A stretch of DNA of 12,268 nt from CAZYMF01 sp964648215 (GCA_964648215.1 CAZYMF010000153.1:1-12268), one strand, 5' to 3'; counted from the first letter of the stretch, positions 1 to 5,507 are shown. Program-made: numbers and translations. The notes: generated by a model not told the origin, from the letters alone.

Positions 1-266
1 AGCAAAGGGCTGGCGCCGATACGGTCGAGCAGCAGCGCCGCGGGCCGAATGCCGACGTGGAACAGGATGAAGCGATGCACCTCGGCCACGATCAGGTTCG
101 TGGTCACGAGCGGGGTGCGCGCGGTCACCGCCCGGCGAAACATGCGATCGGCTTCCGCGTGATGCGCGTCGGCGGCGCGGACGAGCGCGATCCAGGCGCC
201 GCTATCGACGAGGACGCGTTCGCGAGCGCGGCCGGGGCTTGGCGTACGATGCCGGGGTCTCTGCAA
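1..266 (-). CDS. VapC-like PIN-domain toxin, 3' end cut by window edge
   Basis: The first 88 residues are visible. After an arginine-rich lead of about 17 residues comes the PIN-domain opening VLVDSGAWIALV, with the first metal-binding Asp, and later the helix TTNLIVAEVHRF with the second acidic residue. PIN toxins of VapBC modules are Mg-dependent RNases that cut tRNA or rRNA; that role is inferred from the family. The start is TTG at 266-264, the only ATG/GTG/TTG between an upstream in-frame stop and the domain. It is preceded by AGGAG with a 7-nt spacer. The gene overlaps the antitoxin by 65 bp in the +1 frame, so translation is probably coupled. The C-terminal acidic residues lie outside the window, so completeness cannot be judged. 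Confidence 0.85.
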   Translation of the reverse strand, partial: MQRPRHRTPSPGRARERVLVDSGAWIALVRAADAHHAEADRMFRRAVTARTPLVTTNLIVAEVHRFILFHVGIRPAALLLDRIGASPL

Positions 267-489
267 CGAACGTCTCCTGAAGGTAGCGGTCGAAGTGCTC
301 GCTCACGTCGGCAGGCAATCGATCGTGCACCATGCCGCTGAGCGACAGCAGCGGATCGTCGTCCTTCCCCCGCGTCAGGGCGCGAATGGCGGCACGGATC
401 GCCTGCGACTTGGTCATCCGCCGGGCCCGTGCCCAGTCCTCCAGGCGGGCCAGCTCCGCCTCGTCGACGTAGACCTGCAAAGGTCTCAT
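202..489 (-). CDS. VapB-like ribbon-helix-helix antitoxin
   Basis: This is a 95-residue protein. The N-terminal 40 residues (LQVYVDEAELARLEDWA, then MTKSQAIRAAIRAL) form a ribbon-helix-helix DNA-binding fold: one beta strand, then two helices with the S-A-I pattern. The middle and C-terminal part, acidic and then Arg/Pro-rich, would be the toxin-neutralising tail. Antitoxins of this type dimerise, bind inverted repeats in their own promoter and block the PIN RNase. The ATG at 489 lies only about 2 bp from the predicted transcription start and has no Shine-Dalgarno site, so the mRNA may be leaderless. The last 65 bp also encode the start of the toxin in another frame. The final ten residues (RPRSRTRPRR) may reflect that overlap more than function. 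Confidence 0.85.
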   Translation of the reverse strand: MRPLQVYVDEAELARLEDWARARRMTKSQAIRAAIRALTRGKDDDPLLSLSGMVHDRLPADVSEHFDRYLQETFVAETPASYAKPRPRSRTRPRR

Positions 490-510
490 GAATCAGATTC
501 ATACTGAATC
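488..510. promoter_or_regulatory. Inverted-repeat operator overlapping the vapBC promoter
   Basis: Three half-sites alternate in orientation: TGAATC at 489-494, GATTCA at 496-501 and TGAATC at 505-510. They form one perfect palindrome with a 1-bp centre (ATGAATC-A-GATTCAT, 488-502) and a second inverted pair with a 3-bp spacer (496-510). They cover the -10 box and the start codon, the expected position for autorepression by a ribbon-helix-helix antitoxin. Binding by this antitoxin is inferred. Confidence 0.6.
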
Positions 511-526
511 ATGATATTGAAGTCAA
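498..526 (-). promoter_or_regulatory. Promoter of the vapBC-like pair
   Basis: On the minus strand, TTGACT (526-521) is followed by a 17-bp spacer and TATGAA (503-498), a good sigma-70 type match (5/6 and 4/6). It sits in an unusually AT-rich pocket. Initiation about 7 bp after the -10 would fall near 491, practically at the antitoxin ATG (489). Confidence 0.65.
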
Positions 527-604
527 CGCGGCCATGACGACCGAACGAAACGGGAAAGGATGGGTCGTCGGTGGAACTCGCGACGACGGCGGCCCCGGCC
601 GGGT

Positions 605-943
605 TCAGTAGATCAGTATGCCGTTGTGTGACAGGAACGACACCACGTGGCTGCGCCGTCGCCGCGCCTCGACGCCGCGGCCGGCCGCGGTCTCGAACTC
701 CTTGAGCTTCAGCAGCAGCTCGTCGCGTCTCTTCTTGCTGGCGAAACGTTCGCCCGTCGCCTTCTTGCGCAGGAAGCAGAAGGCGACGAGCGCGTCGGGG
801 TCCTTGTCGACGAAGCGACAGAACGCTTCCAGCGTCTGCGGCTTGACCGGGTCCTCGGCGAACGGATCGCCGCCCCACTGCTGCTTCAGGCCGGCGACCC
901 AGGCCGCGACGCTGTCGTAGCTCTCGATCGGTCTGTCGAGCAC
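605..943 (-). CDS. Small protein of unknown function, last gene of the acyl-CoA dehydrogenase operon
   Basis: This 112-residue protein starts at GTG (943), 4 nt after the stop of the nitroreductase gene, so it is probably translated by coupling; no clear ribosome binding site is seen. The sequence is mostly helical. An N-terminal part contains VAAWVAGLKQQWGG, followed by a segment TLEAFCRFVDKDPDALVAFC and a basic helix FASKKRRDELLLKLKEFE, then an Arg-rich tail. The middle segment faintly resembles the SAM-like core-binding domain that precedes the catalytic domain of tyrosine recombinases (pattern FCRFV-x-KDPD-x-L). There is no catalytic domain, so an integrase role is not claimed. Third codon positions are G/C-rich, which supports a real gene. 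Confidence 0.65.
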   Translation of the reverse strand: MLDRPIESYDSVAAWVAGLKQQWGGDPFAEDPVKPQTLEAFCRFVDKDPDALVAFCFLRKKATGERFASKKRRDELLLKLKEFETAAGRGVEARRRRSHVVSFLSHNGILIY

Positions 944-947
944 GGCG

Positions 948-1730
948 CTATTCGGGCAGGCCGAGCTGGCGCGCCAGCTGCCGCAGCTCCTCCGTGCGTC
1001 CGGGCAGGGGCGCGGGGGGCTGGATCATGTTCCGTCGCTCGAGCTCCTGGACCACGGCCTGGTCGCGCCGGAAGGGCTTGCCGACGCGTCCCTCGAAGTA
1101 GAGCTCCTCGAACGGCGGCCGCGGCCGCTGCCCGCCGGCGTCGCGCGACTCGAGCGGGTAGCCCAGGTTCATCACGTAGTGCGGCACCCAGTGGTCGGGA
1201 ACACCGAACGCCTCCTTGGCGACCTCGGTGTTGAAGGCCGTCCAGCAGGCTCCGAGCCCCTCTTCGAAGGCCATCAGCAGGCCCTGCGTCGCGCAGCCGC
1301 CGTTGTCGAAGGCCATGGCCACGGGGTAGCCGGGGTTCTTGCTCAGGGGCTCGAGCACCTGCGGCCAGACGAAGTCGTCGACGAAGCGATGCGTCCAGCC
1401 GTGGCTGGGGGCGAGGGCGCCGGCGTCGATGAGCAGTTTCGGTTGCTTGCCGTGGTCCCGGGCGATCACCGAGAGGTCGCCGTAGCAGTAGATCTGGACC
1501 GGGGCCAGCTCCATGACCACGCCCGCGACCGGCAGCTTGAGCTTCTCGAAGGTCTCCGCATCCAGCTCGCTGCGGTGGACGACGATGGCGCGCAGCCAGT
1601 GGGCGTTCATCGCGCACGAGCCGAGGCGCATGGCCTCGAGGATCTTCTGGATCTTCTCCCGCTCGACGGGCCGGTCGGGGTCGAAAAAGCGGATCGAACG
1701 TCGAATGCCGATCACTTCGGTGAACTCCAT
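948..1730 (-). CDS. Nitroreductase-family FMN oxidoreductase
   Basis: This 260-residue protein belongs to the FMN-dependent nitroreductase superfamily. The N-terminal IGIRRSIRFFDPDRPV (residues 8-23) is the typical R-R-S-x-R flavin-phosphate motif. KILEAMRLGSCAMNAHW follows as the usual helix and flavin loop. The C-terminal half has GGCATQGLLMAFEEGLGACW, the classic helix ending in G-L-G-x-x-W, and then VMNLGYPLE. Members reduce nitro groups, quinones, enones or halogenated aromatics with NAD(P)H; the substrate here is unknown. The start ATG has AAGGAGG six bases upstream. It lies 16 bp after the SnoaL-like gene and 4 bp before the small unknown gene, in one operon. The insert around residues 90-135 and the C-terminal extension make it longer than minimal ~200-residue nitroreductases. 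Confidence 0.88.
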   Translation of the reverse strand: MEFTEVIGIRRSIRFFDPDRPVEREKIQKILEAMRLGSCAMNAHWLRAIVVHRSELDAETFEKLKLPVAGVVMELAPVQIYCYGDLSVIARDHGKQPKLLIDAGALAPSHGWTHRFVDDFVWPQVLEPLSKNPGYPVAMAFDNGGCATQGLLMAFEEGLGACWTAFNTEVAKEAFGVPDHWVPHYVMNLGYPLESRDAGGQRPRPPFEELYFEGRVGKPFRRDQAVVQELERRNMIQPPAPLPGRTEELRQLARQLGLPE

Positions 1731-1746
1731 CGTCTGCCTCCTTGGA

Positions 1747-2247
1747 TCAGTCTCCGGTGAGCGCGCGCAGCAGCGGGCGCTTCACCCAACCTTCCGCCAG
1801 CGGCGCCATGTGCAGGATGCGAGCGTTGCGCTCGGCGAAGCGCCACGCGCCGTCGACGCGCCGATAGCGATCTTCGTACCGCCCGGCGCCGACGACGCAG
1901 TCGCCGGTGGCCGGGTGCTTGGCGGTGAGCTCGAAATAGCACGAGGCGCTCGCGGTGTCTCCCTCGACGGCGATGCGCTCGTTGTGCACCGTGTGACACA
2001 TGTCGTGCAGCAGCACGGCCACCACCCCGGTGAAGAACGCGAGGATTTCTTTGTGGCCGGTCGATACCAGCGGCGAAATGAGCCCCTTGCTGTCGCGGAA
2101 GTCGCAGCGCGCGTCGTCGGTGAAGCAGGTCGCCACCAGCTCGTCGAAGCGGCCGTCGTCGACGAGGAAGCAGTAGGTGGCCTGCAGCTCGCGGATCTGC
2201 TCGCGGTCCTCGAGCAGACGCAGCCGGCGCCGGATGTCGTCGTCCAT
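1747..2247 (-). CDS. SnoaL/NTF2-like protein
   Basis: This 166-residue single-domain protein has a SnoaL-like (NTF2 superfamily) fold. It opens with a helical segment DREQIRELQATYCFLVDDG and the typical LVATCFTDDARCDF loop. A gate helix follows (GHKEILAFFTGV), then the strands HTVHNERIAVEGDTASASCYF and GRYEDRYRRVDGAWRFAERNARI. The fold hosts cyclases, dehydratases, isomerases and hydroxylases acting on polyketide, steroid or aromatic substrates, and also non-catalytic proteins; which applies here cannot be told. A strong GGGAGGG site lies 5 bp before the ATG. It starts 13 bp after the acyl-CoA dehydrogenase stop, so the two are co-transcribed and probably act on related substrates. Confidence 0.85.
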   Translation of the reverse strand: MDDDIRRRLRLLEDREQIRELQATYCFLVDDGRFDELVATCFTDDARCDFRDSKGLISPLVSTGHKEILAFFTGVVAVLLHDMCHTVHNERIAVEGDTASASCYFELTAKHPATGDCVVGAGRYEDRYRRVDGAWRFAERNARILHMAPLAEGWVKRPLLRALTGD

Positions 2248-2260
2248 GTCGGCCCTCCCT

Positions 2261-3484
2261 CTACAGCAGAGACGCGGCGACCTGCGTGAGGTAGGCGTTC
2301 TCGCCGTCGGCGATGGTCAGCGCCGTCGCGTCGCGCAGGAACATCTCGGCCGGATATTCCTTGGTCATGCCGTTGCCGCCGTGGAGCTGCACGGCGAGGG
2401 TGGCGACCTCGTGCGCTGCCTGGGTGCAGAAGACCTTGGAGCCGATCGACAGCTCCAGCCGCGCCGGGCGGCCGCCCGCGATCTCGTTCACGTTGTAGAG
2501 CCACGTATCGCGCGACACGGAGTAGCAGGACTGCACCAGGGTGAACATGCGGAACAGCCGCGCGCGCACGGACTGGTGCTCGAAGATCGGGCGGCCGCCC
2601 TGGATGCGCTCCTTGCTGTACGCCAGCGCGCACTCGTAGGCGGCGCGCGCCAGCCCGGTGGCGACGCAGCCGACGCCGGCGTTGAAGGCGGAGAGGTGGT
2701 TGTGCATGTACACCGTGTACAGGTCGGTGCCGATCGCCATGTGGCGCGCCGGAATGCGGACGTCGTCGAAGAAGATCTCGCCCTGGGGCAGCGAGCGGAT
2801 GCCGTGCTTGTCGAGCGGCGTGCCGCGGCTGATGCCGGGAAGATCGAGGGCGAGCAGGCAGACGCCGCTCTCCGCCATGCTGCCTTTCGGGTTGAGCTGG
2901 ACGTTGAGCATGGCGTGGGTGGCGATCGGGCCGTTCGAGACCCACGCCGATTTCTGACCCGAGAGGATCCAGTGATCGCCGTCGCGGCGCGCGACGAGCT
3001 GCCCGGTGGCCTTGACGTTCAGCTCCGGACGCATCGGGCCGAGGGTGTCCGAGCCGTGATCCGGCTCGGTGATGGCCCAGCAGCCGAGGATCGATCCGTC
3101 CTCGCAGGCGAAGTAGGGCCGCGCGAACTCGTCGATCAGGGCGGCGTCGCCGCTGAGCAGCGCGACCTCGGCGTGGGTGGAGGCGAGGAAGAGCACGGCG
3201 GCGATGCCGACGCTGCCCCACGCCAGCTCCTCGAGCACCAGATAGCGGTCGAGGGGCGACAGGCCCATGCCGCCCAGCTCCGGCACGCCGCCCATGCGCG
3301 TGTAGCCGAGCTCGGCGGCCTGGCGTATGACGCGAAACAGCGGCGAGTCGCGGGCGACCACGGCCGCGGCCGGCAGGCGGTCGATCTGGATGCTAGCCGG
3401 CCGCAGCACCTGCTCGGCAAAGTCGTGCGCGGCCGCGCGCAGCTCGCGCTGATCGTCGGTCAGGCCATTGAGCGGGTATTCCAT
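2261..3484 (-). CDS. Acyl-CoA dehydrogenase family flavoprotein
   Basis: This 407-residue protein has the full acyl-CoA dehydrogenase architecture: N-terminal helical domain (LTDDQRELRAAAHDFAEQVL), middle beta domain with CWAITEPDHGSD and WILSGQKSAWVSNG (FAD and substrate contacts), and C-terminal helical domain with GRPIFEHQSVRARL and LHGGNGMTKEYPAEMFLRD. Such enzymes oxidise acyl-CoA thioesters with FAD and pass electrons to ETF. At the position of the usual catalytic Glu (Y-E-G-T in medium-chain enzymes) the sequence reads A-D-G-E, putting Asp393 where the base should be; I see no Glu at the alternative long-chain/isovaleryl site. The chosen ATG (3484) has AAGGAGG four bases upstream. An in-frame ATG 18 codons earlier lacks such a site and extends past the normal family N-terminus. 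First gene of the four-gene minus-strand operon. Confidence 0.92.
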   Translation of the reverse strand: MEYPLNGLTDDQRELRAAAHDFAEQVLRPASIQIDRLPAAAVVARDSPLFRVIRQAAELGYTRMGGVPELGGMGLSPLDRYLVLEELAWGSVGIAAVLFLASTHAEVALLSGDAALIDEFARPYFACEDGSILGCWAITEPDHGSDTLGPMRPELNVKATGQLVARRDGDHWILSGQKSAWVSNGPIATHAMLNVQLNPKGSMAESGVCLLALDLPGISRGTPLDKHGIRSLPQGEIFFDDVRIPARHMAIGTDLYTVYMHNHLSAFNAGVGCVATGLARAAYECALAYSKERIQGGRPIFEHQSVRARLFRMFTLVQSCYSVSRDTWLYNVNEIAGGRPARLELSIGSKVFCTQAAHEVATLAVQLHGGNGMTKEYPAEMFLRDATALTIADGENAYLTQVAASLL

Positions 3485-3561
3485 GCTGCCTCCTTGCCGT
3501 GATTCCGGCGAGAGATTGAGACGATCTTCCGTCCTCACTATCTACTCCTCGTCGGCGCGGC

Positions 3562-3762
3562 GAGCTACCCGCCCGCGCCGGCCCGAAGAACGTCCGCGGG
3601 TCGGCCACGCGCCAGGCGCTCTACCAGGGGCTGACCGCCGGCTTCGAAGCGCAGGTGCGCGGCGAGGCGTTCGTCCTCGACCACCTCTACCGCAGCCGCG
3701 ACCACGCCGAGGCGGTGGCGGCGTTCAAGGAGAAGCGGGCGCCGAAGTTCGAGGGGAGGTGA
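3562..3762 (+). pseudogene. 3' remnant of an enoyl-CoA hydratase/isomerase gene
   Basis: An open frame ending at TGA (3760-3762) encodes about 66 residues matching only the C-terminus of crotonase-family proteins. LPARAGPKNVRGSATRQ and ALYQGLTAGFEAQVRGEAF correspond to the helix after the active-site core, and AEAVAAFKEKRAPKFEGR is the hallmark tail (EG-x-x-AF-x-EKR-x-P-x-F). The N-terminal ~190 residues with the oxyanion hole and active site are absent. An in-frame TGA lies at 3517 and no start or ribosome binding site is present. The missing 5' part is replaced by the upstream region of the divergent acyl-CoA dehydrogenase, so a deletion or rearrangement joined the two. It is probably non-functional. 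Confidence 0.75.
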
Positions 3763-3773
3763 GGTTGGAGGTA

Positions 3774-3815
3774 GAAGGTCAAAGGTGAAAGGTGAAAGGT
3801 CAAAGTCGGAAAGTT
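3774..3815 (+). repeat. Purine-rich tandem 7-bp repeat tract
   Basis: At least four consecutive 7-bp units with the core AAAGGTN (for example AAAGGTG at 3781 and 3788, AAAGGTC at 3795) are followed by looser copies. It lies between the hydratase remnant and the end of the DUF1499 gene. No matching complementary arm is seen nearby, so this looks like a single arm of the heptamer-built hairpins found at 5114, 6125 and 6341. Confidence 0.6.
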
Positions 3816-3876
3816 GGAGATCCAAGGGTAGAAAAGTCGATGGAGAAGACTTGGTGGCCGGCGGTGCGTGACGCTG

Positions 3877-4584
3877 TCACTGCCTGAGTTTGGCGAAGAA
3901 GCTTTCGATGCGCTTCGCGTTGGCGCCGATGTCGCCCTTGCCGTCGCGTGACTTGGAGCGCATCTCGACGATGCTGCCACCGTCGTGCGGGCGGACTTCG
4001 ATGACGAAGTCGTCGTGGAAGTGAAACAGACGGCTGGTGGCGATCCCTTCGAGGGCGAGGTGGACGCGATCGTCGCGGGTGAGCTGCCAGTCGGGTATCG
4101 ACCTCGCCGCCGCCAGCACCTGCTGGTAGGCCTCGGGCGGCGGCGCGGCGAGCGGCAGGCCCGCGAGATCGGGGTAGCCGGCGTGCTGCTGCTGCGCGAA
4201 GCCGGCCCCTGGGTACTTCATGTCGCGACCCTGGTTGGCGGCGATCGACCCGGCCTGGACGAACTGCGGCGGGGTCTGGGTGTCGGTGGAGATGTCGTTG
4301 ATCCGCGGGTACTTCCCCGCTCTCGAGGCGATGCCGAGAAAGACCAGCGCGACGATCAGGCCCGGAAGCAGCGCGACCCAGGGCCGGCGGCCGCGGAGCA
4401 GGGCGACGACGCCGAAGACGACGCTGATCAGACCCAGCAGCCCGCCGAGATCGAAGACGAGGAAGCCCGTCATCGCCGGCACGAAGCGGAAGTGCGCCAA
4501 CAGCGGGCCGGCAACGAACACGATCGCCGCCAACACGCCGACCCGGAGCGTCCATCGGGGTGTGCCCGAAGCTCTCTGCGCCAT
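3877..4584 (-). CDS. DUF1499-domain membrane protein
   Basis: This 235-residue protein has three predicted N-terminal membrane segments (about residues 14-31, 39-62 and 68-86) and a soluble C-terminal domain. The domain begins NDISTDTQTPPQFV and ends with VEMRSKSRDGKGDIGANAKRI, the two signatures of the DUF1499 family (Pfam PF07386). The biochemical function of the family is unknown. The soluble domain would follow the last membrane segment. GGAGGAGG lies 6-8 bp before the ATG, and TACAAT at 4604-4599 is a possible -10 box without a convincing -35. The gene is divergent from the selenoprotein gene, sharing a 125-bp intergenic region. The stop codon falls in a small GTGAC/GTCAC hairpin. Confidence 0.85.
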   Translation of the reverse strand: MAQRASGTPRWTLRVGVLAAIVFVAGPLLAHFRFVPAMTGFLVFDLGGLLGLISVVFGVVALLRGRRPWVALLPGLIVALVFLGIASRAGKYPRINDISTDTQTPPQFVQAGSIAANQGRDMKYPGAGFAQQQHAGYPDLAGLPLAAPPPEAYQQVLAAARSIPDWQLTRDDRVHLALEGIATSRLFHFHDDFVIEVRPHDGGSIVEMRSKSRDGKGDIGANAKRIESFFAKLRQ

Positions 4585-4659
4585 CCGTCCCTCCTCCGAT
4601 TGTATGCCCGCCGTGTAGCGGAGCAGGGAGGCTGTTGCAATGATTCGGTGCGAGACGGT

Positions 4660-4688
4660 TTGGCAGCCGGCCCGCGCCTTCGTATACT
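4660..4688 (+). promoter_or_regulatory. Promoter of the selenoprotein gene
   Basis: TTGGCA (4660-4665), a 17-bp spacer and TATACT (4683-4688) match the sigma-70 consensus at 5/6 and 5/6. Initiation would fall near 4695, giving a short leader that just contains the GGAGG at 4699-4703. Confidence 0.65.
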
Positions 4689-4709
4689 CGGGGTGTTTGG
4701 AGGTCCAGG

Positions 4710-4940
4710 ATGCAGATTTCGATCAAATGGTGCGTGCCTTGAAACTACCTTCCCCACGCGACCAGGTTGGCCGCGTCACTGAAGCAGCGTTTCGGGGTCG
4801 AGGCGGAGCTGATTCGCGGGCGCGACGGCGTCTTCGACGTCCGGGTCGACGGCGAGCTGGTGTTCTCCAAGGACCAGGTCGATCGCTTTCCCGAGCCGGG
4901 CGAGGTGGAGCGTGAGATCGAGCGCCGCCGCGGTTCGTAG
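4710..4940 (+). CDS. SelW/Rdx-family selenoprotein, selenocysteine at in-frame TGA (codon 11)
   Basis: Read through the TGA at 4740-4742 as selenocysteine (U), the gene encodes 76 residues beginning MQISIKWCVPUNYLPHA. C8-V-P-U11 is the CxxU redox motif of the Rdx family (SelW, SelT, SelH), which folds like thioredoxin. Downstream of the UGA the same frame runs on with clear family features: LKQRFGVEAELIRGRDGVFD, then VRVDGELVFSKDQVDRFP and a charged C-terminal helix, ending at TAG. Codon use is uniform on both sides of the TGA. GGAGG lies six bases before the ATG and a strong promoter precedes it. Cys homologues in the family carry C-x-x-C at this place. The presumed role is a small cytosolic thiol/selenol redox protein; the partner is unknown. 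The alternative, a pseudogene with a chance stop exactly at the redox Cys, is much less likely. The machinery genes (selA, selB, selC, selD) are not in this window. Confidence 0.85.
4756..4776 (+). promoter_or_regulatory. Candidate bacterial SECIS hairpin
   Basis: Starting 13 nt after the UGA, ACGCG (4756-4760) pairs with CGCGT (4772-4776). After one A/C mismatch, CC pairs with GG and closes the 5-nt loop AGGTT. The loop resembles the AGGUCU loop of the E. coli fdhF SECIS, whose G and U contact SelB, and it starts 21 nt after the UGA, within the spacing usual for bacterial SECIS elements. The stem is short with a mismatch, so this is a structural prediction by eye. Confidence 0.6.
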
Positions 4941-4950
4941 TGACCTGTCG

Positions 4951-5104
4951 AGAAGCACCCTTCGACAGGCTCGGGGTGAACGGAAGGGCTCCTTTGAAAT
5001 CAGGAGGGGCCTCCGCTCGTGCTGAGCTCGTCGAAGCATGGGGAGGGGTTCTTGCGCTGCGGGCCCGATGGCCCGCCCTCGCGGGGGCGGCGGCCCCAGC
5101 GAGA
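4951..5104. repeat. Dispersed palindromic repeat, copy 1
   Basis: The left arm, CCCTTCGACAGGCTC onward (4958-4983), is complementary to the right arm ending GAGCTCGTCGAAGCA (5013-5038). The spacer contains TCCTTTGAAATCAGG. The same arrangement, with the same spacer string, recurs in the same orientation at 8503-8601. Both copies are followed by an identical 18-bp stretch (here 5087-5104, beginning GCGGCGGCCCC). Copy 1 also holds a small GCGGGCC/GGCCCGC hairpin (5059-5076) and lacks the outer terminal repeats of copy 2. It begins 10 bp after the selenoprotein stop codon. Confidence 0.8.
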
Positions 5105-5113
5105 ACTGAAATG

Positions 5114-5209
5114 GGGAACCGGGAATCAGGAATCAGGAATGGAGAACCGGTCAATTCCGTGCGCTTCGTTCACCGGTTCGTCATTCCTGATTCCCGGTTC
5201 CTGATTCTG
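5114..5209. repeat. Heptamer-built hairpin, core GAATC/GAACC
   Basis: The left arm (5114-5150) is five consecutive 7-bp units of the type GGGAATC or AGGAATC. The right arm (5173-5209) is five complementary units in the same register. The loop is about 22 nt. The arms are imperfect copies: units keep the GAAYC core and vary outside it. It ends 19 bp before the stop of the converging small gene. Confidence 0.75.
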
Positions 5210-5228
5210 CCTTCTCTCGCACGCCGGC

Positions 5229-5444
5229 TCAGCGCTCCCAGACGACGTACTCATCCTGATCCTTGCCGCCGACGGAGACAGGGAACGGCCCGGTGACGAT
5301 GAGCTCGTTGCCGGCATCGCCCGGCGGCAGGCCGAAGAAGCGGCGGTCCTGGTCGAGCGCTTCCCGGAGCTGCTCGAGCGACGGCTTGGCTGCGCCGCGT
5401 GCGACTCGCACGACGGCGAGCGCGGGTGAGGTGCCGGCGGACAT
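5229..5444 (-). CDS. Small conserved-looking protein of unknown function
   Basis: This 71-residue protein has no recognised domain. It reads as an N-terminal strand (SPALAVVRVARG), a helix (SLEQLREALDQDRRFFGL) and a C-terminal part containing ELIVTGPFPVSVGG, ending in DQDEYVVWER. Nearly every third codon position is G or C, which supports real coding. There is no signal peptide or membrane segment. The ATG (5444) has no Shine-Dalgarno site but lies only about 4 bp from the predicted transcription start, so the mRNA may be nearly leaderless. The gene has its own promoter and is separate from the FKBP gene upstream, whose stop is 63 bp away. Confidence 0.65.
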   Translation of the reverse strand: MSAGTSPALAVVRVARGAAKPSLEQLREALDQDRRFFGLPPGDAGNELIVTGPFPVSVGGKDQDEYVVWER

Positions 5445-5454
5445 CTAGGATACG

Positions 5455-5483
5455 GTCATACGGCCGGGTCGCCGGTGCGTCAA
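5455..5483 (-). promoter_or_regulatory. Promoter of the small gene at 5229-5444
   Basis: On the minus strand, TTGACG (5483-5478), a 17-bp spacer and TATGAC (5460-5455) match the sigma-70 consensus at 5/6 and 4/6. The predicted start site near 5448 leaves almost no leader before the ATG. Confidence 0.5.
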
Positions 5484-5507
5484 GGTGTGCCTCCGGAACG
5501 CCCCGGT

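Noticed and set aside
125..502. A 125-codon minus-strand frame over the antitoxin
   Set aside because: It has no ribbon-helix-helix or PIN features. The two real overlapping frames (202-489 and 1-266) carry the family motifs.
1782..3221. Long minus-strand frame over the dehydrogenase and SnoaL-like genes
   Set aside because: It is Arg/Ser-rich off-frame sequence crossing two well-supported genes.
4785..4940. The sequence after the TGA as an independent small gene
   Set aside because: It would lack a start codon with a ribosome binding site and would omit the redox motif. The frame before the TGA has promoter, GGAGG and ATG correctly placed.
4640..5039. Plus frame 4640-4915 and minus frame 4776-5039 over the selenoprotein
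   Set aside because: Neither shows family resemblance or a ribosome binding site. They exist only because the real frame is hidden by its TGA.
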